Assembly (NCBI GenBank): GCA_040758595.1
Contig: JBFLVJ010000004.1
Span: 26,906 to 90,905, forward strand
Direction of reading: 5' to 3'
DNA length: 64,000 bases
From: Bilamarchaeum sp040758595
GTDB taxonomy: Archaea > Micrarchaeota > Micrarchaeia > Anstonellales > Bilamarchaeaceae
A program made the translations under genes and the position numbers. Shown one piece after another: positions 58,101 to 64,000 of the stretch (the stretch's first letter is position 1; every line of letters starts with the position of its first letter). Below the pieces are notes generated by a model. That model saw nothing but the letters and a program-made list of their open reading frames with translations, did not search any database and was not told the DNA's origin.

Positions 58101-59356
58101 ATGGCGAAGCCCAGAAAGCGATGATACTGGGCTTCATAGACCAGGGGCAGTCCACCGCTGATGAAAAGAAGAAGATGAAAGCCTCGGTCGAAGCGCAGTA
58201 CGTCTCGCTCAGGGCAAAGGTCCGTGAGGTGTCGGGACGCATGGGTTTCAAGGATGATGAATCCTTCTTCAAGCAGGCCCAGCAAAAGATGTACTCCATA
58301 TCCGCCGACCAGTCCAAGGACTATCCGATCCAGCAGCTTCTGTTGAATAAGCTGATGATAGCCGTCCTGGATGTGAGGATTGCCGAGTTGGAGAACCGGC
58401 TCGACATGGGCATCAGGACCACGGACGGAGTCAAGATATCCGACCTCGAGAGGTCCAACGACCCGAGAGCATTCGTCGTGAAGAGCGCCAGGCAGGCGCT
58501 GGTCGCGGCCAAGAGGCTCAGGGCTGGCTTCGAGAATGCCAACAAGGACCTGTTCGCCTCAAGGGTCAACCTGAGGCAGGCCATCATGATAGCAGAGAAC
58601 GGCCTTTACCTCCTGCGTGACAAGAAAGACCAGGGAGCCGGAGGGAGCGCGATTGGCGCTTCGGGCGCTACTATTGATGACATCCCCAAATCATCCATAC
58701 AGCCCAAGAAGGCCGGCGACTACAGGTTCACATACAAGATAATCGAGGAGACCGGCAGGCAGAGATACAGCCGCAGGGACTTCGCGTTCCAGGGCAGGGC
58801 CCGCTTCAGGGCGCAGATAACCGTCACGGATACAAAGACCAGCAAGGCGGTCCCGCTCAGCCAGTATGAGAAGCAGGAGGGCTCGCTCACGCTTCTGTGG
58901 TTCATCTACAGGACAGTGCCTCTTCGCCCGGGCAGCTCCACGAGATACACATTCCTCGTGAGCCCCAAATACATGGCGACCCCCGAGTACAAGACGCAGA
59001 AGGTCGTGAGGCCCATCGGCGTGGTGGTCCGCAATGCGATAGGCATCGACGGCAAGCCTATGGGCGATGTGGTCCTCAGGGTGAGGAGGACCGCCCAGGC
59101 AGAGGAGCCCAGCAAGGGCACGGTTTGGGAGCCTGATCTGGAGCGCACCGGAAGGGTGGATCCGGCGAAGGTGCTCTACAAGCTGGTAAAAGGCACGACC
59201 TATCCGGTCAACGACGCGACGCTTAAGAAGAACGTCAGCACCGTGGCCTTCAGGTTCGTCGGGGCCGATGTGGGGAGCGTCATCTCGCTTCCCCAGCCGT
59301 CCGTGGAGAACACCACCACATCAGCCAAGCTGATGGTGCTGAAACCTAGCAAGTGA
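55175..59356 (+). CDS. Giant exported helical protein (1393 aa)
   Basis: The protein has a 40-residue basic N-terminus, then a signal-like helix (QSVLVGSLLTIGVAMTGGPVTVKAQ). The body (about 60-1150) is mostly alpha-helical and rich in alanine, lysine and serine, with many short amphipathic helices. The last about 220 residues are beta-rich (RFTYKIIEETGRQRYSRRDF, RFRAQITVTDTKTSKAV). It has almost no cysteine. I recognise no family; it could be an S-layer or matrix component. ATG 55175 has AGAGGATGG upstream. The next gene starts about 40 nt after its stop and has a similar export region. Confidence 0.75.
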   Translation: MGGSRLFSRRKSTDKTGEHERGLNPSLANPPPGSWWTRQSVLVGSLLTIGVAMTGGPVTVKAQPAAKVDASTVVKLKGELVSAIKKVESQLASMKSMGITPAINHTDASVMGMLSLLSKNASVLGLENQIKGSTDLERFRSLNNWLNSTWMSQPALSGRNQDSPLDDSVLGNLRLRLTVALSGAVTKVVAPAITKGMPTVKAAPSPVPVRVAPASALTEVQKSEYQTMISNLETISRHGTTREKRDAKKYIGGLQAILDKANATKRDVQNAERRYARYARRLIKSALASAQKRGATQPAIANVPPATLASSVKSVAQLFTELQTLAKDPSKKATADKILNRLSDLWLVGERKSPTAGKDDGRGVRWQMFALFKKAKNALQAGKESDVDAELGKANDLLKREQAVTKRFADLAVSIATTLQAKNISGSLPSKSELQASGNLMLSRKRTPKVDNSSESIAKEVKDRLSTFQSYMAANAGRASYDYVSQFYSYITGFSSTISKLVDLYSLFNTQKSSISDATARTRFEKSFMSQYANAALWLVDPDNDVWTRMPAEVQRALKRDIGRATGNTNMTDAQLSALFKAVPGWRYDAAIYSVYVTMTSGLAPKISVPASAESALKARAQLRAARIFFTSEYEFYVTKEYTNVDNRLKDASDFLDRAVKIAGQSGLPATVVKPLVDVANSWLAANKNPATKEAKLYVSEAFYHISVQIMAICQAELVARTPALRPSSVGANSAALNKAQALIKEARDEFMRGFGSPHAPLPLYPSLASNISDVAVNLLSPSALGATEAAARRATFQRYENDGMSSYVDALTKQLDENERLKVDLPLDEKDAWPARLKDRETALAAAIKNEEIYSRMLYSLKDSTAFSSSPRKDVLSTKAGLSPLMKLLDPRVTRSPETELQEFVAQRLTRNEADGTMGQVLEPGRTKPFSWPHERMAVYSLGQSYVEIDRQSVLSRDTLMPLLLRGTPGTPQAYGEAQKAMILGFIDQGQSTADEKKKMKASVEAQYVSLRAKVREVSGRMGFKDDESFFKQAQQKMYSISADQSKDYPIQQLLLNKLMIAVLDVRIAELENRLDMGIRTTDGVKISDLERSNDPRAFVVKSARQALVAAKRLRAGFENANKDLFASRVNLRQAIMIAENGLYLLRDKKDQGAGGSAIGASGATIDDIPKSSIQPKKAGDYRFTYKIIEETGRQRYSRRDFAFQGRARFRAQITVTDTKTSKAVPLSQYEKQEGSLTLLWFIYRTVPLRPGSSTRYTFLVSPKYMATPEYKTQKVVRPIGVVVRNAIGIDGKPMGDVVLRVRRTAQAEEPSKGTVWEPDLERTGRVDPAKVLYKLVKGTTYPVNDATLKKNVSTVAFRFVGADVGSVISLPQPSVENTTTSAKLMVLKPSK

Positions 59357-59398
59357 TATTCATGAGTGGGATGGGAACAGAAGAAGGAGGGGAGGAAA

Positions 59399-61507
59399 TT
59401 GTCAAACAGATTACGCTACGCCGCAGAGAGCGGCCGGAGAGATACGAAAAGGAACGATGACGCTGTGAAGAGGAGTCTGTGGGCGAGGGCCTTTGGCTAT
59501 GCGCTGCCCGCAGTCGCAGCCCTGTCCATCATTGGCGGGGCATCCGCAGCCAGGGCTGCGCCGAACCCGTCTGTAGCGGCGCCGGCGACGCCTTCCAGCA
59601 GTGTTAATAAAGGTGCAACAGATAAGGATTCAAAGGTGAAACCTATGGCCGGGTCTGCCGTGAAATCCAATGTAATCCTGCCGGAGAGATATGGGGATAT
59701 TGTCAACAAGCTTCTCACCACCAGACAGTTCGAGACGCTGACGATCGCAGACACGTCCAAGCTCACGCTCTATGCGGTGCGCCTCGCGGAGCTCATCGAC
59801 ATAGTGATGGGCAGCAGGCCATCGACTGGAGACAAGAGAGCCGCTTTCGATGATGCCGTCCGCGTCCTGGGGAAAGGCAACAAGGACACCGCGCTCGATA
59901 CGCTCACCAAGGCGCACGCCGAGACGTTCAAGGCTCTATTCTCGCTCGTCCAGAAAGGCGGGGAGCTGGGCCAGTACGGCGCATACCTGAACAAGTACTT
60001 CGCCAAGATAACCAAGGGCATCGCCATGGGCGAGGACGACTACGCGAACTATTCAGATGCGCAGACCGCTATCGCCGGACTTCGGAGCAAGACGCTGAAC
60101 CTGAAGGTGCTGATAGCGACCCCCACCCCGACCACGGTCACCGTGGGCTCGAACCCGGTCCAGAACCTGGCGGTCTATCTGCGCGATATCGGTCCGGTCC
60201 GTCTGGTCACCAAGAAAGGACAGAGGGAAGCGAACTTCATCCTAGGGACCCCGGGTTCTGAGGCGCTGCTCATGTTCGGCGAGACCCAATCCAGCTATCC
60301 GAACTCGCAGGCTTTCGCAGACGCATACCTCAATGCGTGGTCGGTGAGGGACTCGACCGACAAGCAGGGCAGGATGACCGCCGGCACGAGGCTGGCGGAT
60401 GCGCTCGGCAGGATCACCAACACCAACATCACGGGAAACCAGAACTTCCAGGATGCGCTCACCCTCCTCAGAGCGGGCGACATCAAAGGGGCGTTCGAGA
60501 AGCTCCAGTCGATAACCACGCTCGGCGCGGCGATAAACTCGCTCGACGGACGCATACACACAGTATCCGTCAGAAACAAGGCGGTGGCTGTTGCACGTGC
60601 AGGAGTCGCTGCGAAGTTCGTGTTCAGGAAGAACTGGGAGAAATTCCAGTCCACGATCCTTGACGGCCCGACTGGCTGGCACCAGCCGAGGGTCCTGGCG
60701 GTCCTGGTCGGCGTCTATTATGAGTATCTCGCCCTGAGCGGCCTCTACCAGCAGAAACAGCTCTCCCTCGGCCAGGAGACGCTCATATCCCAGAAAACGC
60801 TCAAGGGCGCCGGCCATGTCGTCGGATTCACCCCTCAGCTAGTCATGGGCACCGCCTTCAAGGACAACCCGTTGCTCTTCACGTTCTACTGCGACTTCGG
60901 ATATCAGCAGTTCAAGGTGGGCACCAACGTCCCGACCGCCGAAGGGCAGAAATGGGTGGGAGCGAAGCAGGAGACCGCCTACATGGGCGCCTGGGGTGTC
61001 CAGATAGACAGGCTTCCAGGCCGCAAGGGTGTCTCTCCGGTCAGGATAGCCAGCCTCGGCCTGGGCTCTGTCGGAGATGCCCAGAACCCGTTCGTCCACA
61101 TGATAACCGAGATAAACTACGGCGCGCGCACCAGCAGGTTCGACATCAAGACCGAGCTGACGACCCAGTATGCCTACTGGCTAAAGACGCACCAGGTGAA
61201 GCTGGGCATGGTCCCTGCCAAGATGACATTCAAGGTCGGCAAGGGCATCAACCTGACCCTCGGCCCGGAGTTCGTCTCCAACACAATCATCGGCAAGGAC
61301 GGCAAACTGGCCGGCTATGAGTTCACCGGCGCCGCGGCGCTCGGTCTGAGGATAGAGCGCGACGCAGCCGACGTCGGTCTCTACCTGAAAGGCGGTTACC
61401 AGTACGGAAAGACCGTCCGCGGAGAGGAGGTCGCTTCGCCCAGCAGCCCGTTCGTGGGTCTCCAGCTGGTGATAACCCCGAGGACCAAGCAGCTCGGCAG
61501 GCGCTGA
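59399..61507 (+). CDS. Large exported protein with beta-rich C-terminus (702 aa)
   Basis: The N-terminus is basic, then a signal-like helix (AFGYALPAVAALSIIGGASAARA). The middle is alpha-helical; the last about 230 residues alternate hydrophobic and polar residues (VVGFTPQLVMGTAF, LLFTFYCDFGYQQFKVG, AALGLRIERDAADVGLYLKGGYQYG), a pattern like a membrane beta-barrel. Barrels are rare in archaea. TTG 59399 is chosen because GGAGGGGAGG lies 3-5 nt upstream; a GTG at 59366 is possible. Operon with the previous gene. Confidence 0.7.
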   Translation: MSNRLRYAAESGRRDTKRNDDAVKRSLWARAFGYALPAVAALSIIGGASAARAAPNPSVAAPATPSSSVNKGATDKDSKVKPMAGSAVKSNVILPERYGDIVNKLLTTRQFETLTIADTSKLTLYAVRLAELIDIVMGSRPSTGDKRAAFDDAVRVLGKGNKDTALDTLTKAHAETFKALFSLVQKGGELGQYGAYLNKYFAKITKGIAMGEDDYANYSDAQTAIAGLRSKTLNLKVLIATPTPTTVTVGSNPVQNLAVYLRDIGPVRLVTKKGQREANFILGTPGSEALLMFGETQSSYPNSQAFADAYLNAWSVRDSTDKQGRMTAGTRLADALGRITNTNITGNQNFQDALTLLRAGDIKGAFEKLQSITTLGAAINSLDGRIHTVSVRNKAVAVARAGVAAKFVFRKNWEKFQSTILDGPTGWHQPRVLAVLVGVYYEYLALSGLYQQKQLSLGQETLISQKTLKGAGHVVGFTPQLVMGTAFKDNPLLFTFYCDFGYQQFKVGTNVPTAEGQKWVGAKQETAYMGAWGVQIDRLPGRKGVSPVRIASLGLGSVGDAQNPFVHMITEINYGARTSRFDIKTELTTQYAYWLKTHQVKLGMVPAKMTFKVGKGINLTLGPEFVSNTIIGKDGKLAGYEFTGAAALGLRIERDAADVGLYLKGGYQYGKTVRGEEVASPSSPFVGLQLVITPRTKQLGRR

Positions 61508-61555
61508 AGCGCTACCAATATTAACGGAAAACGCGTAATATGTGAGGGTGGTTTG

Positions 61556-63652
61556 ATGGAAAGGAGGTTCATGACGGCGTTCCTGCTGCTTTCGATGGCA
61601 GCTTTCGCTACCAACGTCAATAACGCGGTCTTCGAGGCTGCGATAGATCCGACATATCATGTCGATACGGACCTGCAGTTCACGACCGATTTCAACCTTC
61701 GCGTGATCTCAGGCAGCGTGGTGAGCGGGAATCCCAACGATCTCCAGAGCGGCGATACCGTCTGTCCAGGCGCAGTAGTCGCCGTTGAGCCGACTGTGAA
61801 CGCTAGATGGGCGACCAGCGGCTTCAGCGCGGTCAGCCCCTATCCGCTCTGCTCGCAGACCTACTGCCCCCTCATGATAGACTATGCCACAATCACCACC
61901 AACAGGAACATCAGATGGCTTTATCCCAACACATGGAACACCCACGCGACCTTCGCGCAGACCAACATCATAGGGGATGAATCGCAGTACAACGAGCTTG
62001 GCGCATCGAACTTCTACAACCAGCCCGTCACCTACAGCGACCTGCCCGGCCAGTTCCACAACAACAAGGAAGGCGGGGTTGGCGTGTTCTGCAAAGGCGT
62101 CCTCGAGGCCCTGGACGGCACGACCGTCAGGGGCACGGCGACCCTTCCGTCCACGACCAACTTCCAAGTCACCGTGAGCGGAGCCGGCAACCACCAGATA
62201 AGCACGCGCTTATCCGATGTGGAGTGTTTCGCGGCCATAGTGAAACACCCGATAGACCTGCCCGCACAGCCGTTGTTCTTCAGGCTCTATTATTTCGGCG
62301 GCGATGTGCCTTCAGTGCCATCCTCGGTCGGAACGACATCGATAAACCTCAATGTGGGCAGCGGCACCGCGACGTGCAGCTTCCACGAGACGAACGTGGA
62401 ATCCAGCGGCTCTTTCGTGCAGGACCGCATCATGCTCAGGATAACCCAGCGCAACGATGGCACGAGCCCGATAAACATGACCTCGGTCTCGAGCGACAAT
62501 GCCTGCTACGTGGTCACACCGGCCCCTGAAGGCACGCTGGCCTGCCAATTGCTCGGCCTGCCGAATAGCCTCTGCCCGGCCTCGAACGGATTCGATGAGC
62601 CGATCCCGGCAGGAGGCAGCAGGGATTTGTACGTGCACGTGCAGCGCGTCTGCAGCACCGGATGCCCGACTCTGACATTCTCGGCTTCGTCCAGCCAGGG
62701 CGATGTCTGCGGCGGAGGGGGCGGAGGCGCATGCGGCTCTGACACCGTCAGCCTCTGCGGACCGATAACCTGCGAAGTCGAGCCCCCTGCCCTTGAGATA
62801 GGGACACAGGAGGTCGGAGACTTCGGAGTGACATGCTATGACATCGGAGACAATCCGACGCCATGCGCAGGCAACAACTGGTACTGGAGCGGCCTCCCCG
62901 GAGGTTTCGTGGACAGGACCAACACCCACGCGCTCGCATACCACACCGCGCCGCCCGGTTCGAGCGGCAGCCTGTGGTACGAGTCCGGCGTGGCATCATG
63001 CTCGGCTGACGTGACCTCAAGACCGGGCGGTCCATGGTATGTCTGCGAGCTGGACCCCTCGAGCGCGCACGTGGAGGTCGACACCTCCAGGCCGTTCGAT
63101 TTCACATGCTACCTGAACGGCACCGAGACAGCGCCCGATGACGCCACCTACAGCCTCATCAACGGCCTCTCGGGAACCACCAGCAACGAGTCGATAGACG
63201 GCGTCACCTACAACGCACCCCACCTGCCCGACAGCGGAGATCTCCAGGGCTACGGCGAATATCAGGTCAGCCCCTACATCGTGGGCGCGGTCGCATTGGC
63301 CGACATCCAGGTGGTGAATACCACCGGCAACGGGACCAATGGAGGGGGGGATCCCGATCCGAACACGAATCCATACTGCCTTATCGGGACCGGCTCCATG
63401 AGCGTCTTCCCGGGCGGCAGCTATTGGGTGGATATCTGGTGCGGTCCTCACCACAACGAGAGCTGCACCGGAGTCTTCTGGTCGGTCGATGAAGGGAGCC
63501 TCTGGGGCCAGAGCGATTTCGGGACCGGCTTCACAGTCGATGGCATCCCTGGCGCATCCGGAAGGTTGACCGCGACCGTCAATGGCGATCCGAACCAGGT
63601 CTGCTGGATGCCGTTCTTCATCGGGATCCCTGACTGCTGGGAGTTCACCTGA
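61556..63652 (+). CDS. Cysteine-rich exported surface protein (698 aa)
   Basis: Signal peptide MTAFLLLSMAAFATN, then a beta-rich extracellular body with many cysteines, N-glycosylation sequons and Ig-like segments. A glycine-rich linker (GGGGGGACG region, about residue 385) splits it. No C-terminal anchor is seen, so it is probably secreted or held by the two previous proteins. ATG 61556 follows GAGGGTGG. Cysteine content fits the extracytoplasmic thioredoxin-like protein at 2143. Confidence 0.75.
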   Translation: MERRFMTAFLLLSMAAFATNVNNAVFEAAIDPTYHVDTDLQFTTDFNLRVISGSVVSGNPNDLQSGDTVCPGAVVAVEPTVNARWATSGFSAVSPYPLCSQTYCPLMIDYATITTNRNIRWLYPNTWNTHATFAQTNIIGDESQYNELGASNFYNQPVTYSDLPGQFHNNKEGGVGVFCKGVLEALDGTTVRGTATLPSTTNFQVTVSGAGNHQISTRLSDVECFAAIVKHPIDLPAQPLFFRLYYFGGDVPSVPSSVGTTSINLNVGSGTATCSFHETNVESSGSFVQDRIMLRITQRNDGTSPINMTSVSSDNACYVVTPAPEGTLACQLLGLPNSLCPASNGFDEPIPAGGSRDLYVHVQRVCSTGCPTLTFSASSSQGDVCGGGGGGACGSDTVSLCGPITCEVEPPALEIGTQEVGDFGVTCYDIGDNPTPCAGNNWYWSGLPGGFVDRTNTHALAYHTAPPGSSGSLWYESGVASCSADVTSRPGGPWYVCELDPSSAHVEVDTSRPFDFTCYLNGTETAPDDATYSLINGLSGTTSNESIDGVTYNAPHLPDSGDLQGYGEYQVSPYIVGAVALADIQVVNTTGNGTNGGGDPDPNTNPYCLIGTGSMSVFPGGSYWVDIWCGPHHNESCTGVFWSVDEGSLWGQSDFGTGFTVDGIPGASGRLTATVNGDPNQVCWMPFFIGIPDCWEFT

Positions 63653-63708
63653 AGTTTTCCTCCGGTTTTACGCCGGTTAAAACTTCCGGGAGAACGGCGA
63701 GCCGTTCT

Positions 63709-63772
63709 CTGGATGTCGAGGTCGGCGACCCGACCACGAGCATGCTCGCGGACATGGTCCGCGACACCACAG
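63709..63772. repeat. GAGCATGCTC multi-hairpin element, copy 4 (inverted)
   Basis: Reverse orientation relative to copy 1: CTGGATGTCG, hairpin GGTCGG/CCGACC, core GAGCATGCTC (63738-63747), hairpin CGCGGAC/GTCCGCG, CGACACCACAG. Flanking hairpins are GAGAACGG/CCGTTCTC (from 63690) and AGAAATCC/GGATTTCT (63771-63789). It fills the gap after the surface-protein operon and may terminate it. Confidence 0.65.
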
Positions 63773-63859
63773 AAATCCTTCGGATTTCTGCCGGTCACTA
63801 AACTTCCTTTGGTTTTTCTCCGGTTTTTTTGTCTTTCTTCTCTTTCATCTTCACTGGTT

Positions 63860-64000
63860 CTAGATAGAATAAGCGTCCAATAGCCGAGGCACTATCACTT
63901 CGTATTCCTTCTCAAGGACGTCCTTGAGGTCGGTCTTCTCGCCGTGCATGAGGAATATCTTCTTGAGGCCCTTGACCGACCGGACGAACTGTGTCAGCTC
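63860..64000 (-). CDS. Partial beta-CASP/metallo-beta-lactamase RNA nuclease (C-terminus)
   Basis: Only the last 46 residues are in the window (KKIFLMHGEKTDLKDVLEKEYEVIVPRLLD). The F-L-x-H-G-E motif followed by a v-x-V-P-x strand is the C-terminal motif of beta-CASP nucleases (aCPSF/RNase J type) that process RNA. The 5' part lies beyond the right edge. Confidence 0.55.
   Translation of the reverse strand, partial: ELTQFVRSVKGLKKIFLMHGEKTDLKDVLEKEYEVIVPRLLDAYSI

Overview
The window is about 64 kb of archaeal chromosome, roughly 55-58% GC, densely coded on both strands. Archaeal markers include a 20S proteasome alpha subunit, family B DNA polymerase, Pus10, Pth2, type II methionine aminopeptidase, PurP, archaeal UMP kinase, GGGP synthase, a geranylgeranyl reductase and an Lhr helicase. 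Many promoters look leaderless, with a TATA box about 25 nt before the start codon. All four tRNA genes are interrupted, some at unusual positions. That fits archaea with broad-specificity splicing endonucleases (Crenarchaeota, or DPANN such as Micrarchaeota), but the sequence alone does not fix the phylum.

Layout. 0-9.9 kb: envelope genes (prepilin peptidase, glycosyltransferase, LemA, HtpX), a repeat-domain DNA-binding-like protein, proteasome alpha, UMP kinase, translin. 10-20 kb: polB, pus10, pyrE, a low-GC Schlafen/AlbA-type regulator between two related 43-bp repeats, the two lipid genes and an amidohydrolase. 20.3-27.3 kb: a minus-strand block with a secreted transglutaminase-like protein, purD, and a HerA/VirB4-type ATPase with two membrane proteins, resembling a DNA-transfer or secretion machine. 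27.4-28.0 kb: a TnpB remnant. 28-34.8 kb: two large acidic proteins, tRNA-Gly, tRNA-Arg, map and tandem repeats. 35-47.5 kb: 2-oxoacid:ferredoxin oxidoreductase, lhr, pth2, tRNA-Phe beside a LAGLIDADG endonuclease, uppS, purP and a nucleotidylyltransferase. 47.8-54.4 kb: a probable integrated element at tRNA-Leu, carrying a diversity-generating retroelement (DGR), an AbiE-like toxin-antitoxin pair, a membrane-anchored nuclease-like protein and a tyrosine integrase. 55-63.7 kb: three very large exported proteins. A partial RNA-processing nuclease gene runs off the right edge.

The strongest novel signals are as follows. (1) A 63-nt bulge-helix-bulge (BHB) intron lies inside the protein-coding gene uppS; its removal rebuilds the catalytic D-G-N-R-R-W-A motif and removes an in-frame stop. 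(2) tRNA-Phe has two introns and a 7-nt micro-exon carrying the anticodon, and tRNA-Leu has a D-loop intron. (3) The DGR has a recognisable template and variable repeat whose substitutions all fall at template adenines, but its RT is frameshifted at a C10 tract and its template carries a 5-nt duplication. (4) A family of multi-hairpin elements has a conserved GAGCATGCTC core and arms that change sequence while staying paired. (5) Low-complexity sequence built from CCCGGAAC/GAGACCGG-like words recurs between and inside genes, including within the uppS intron.
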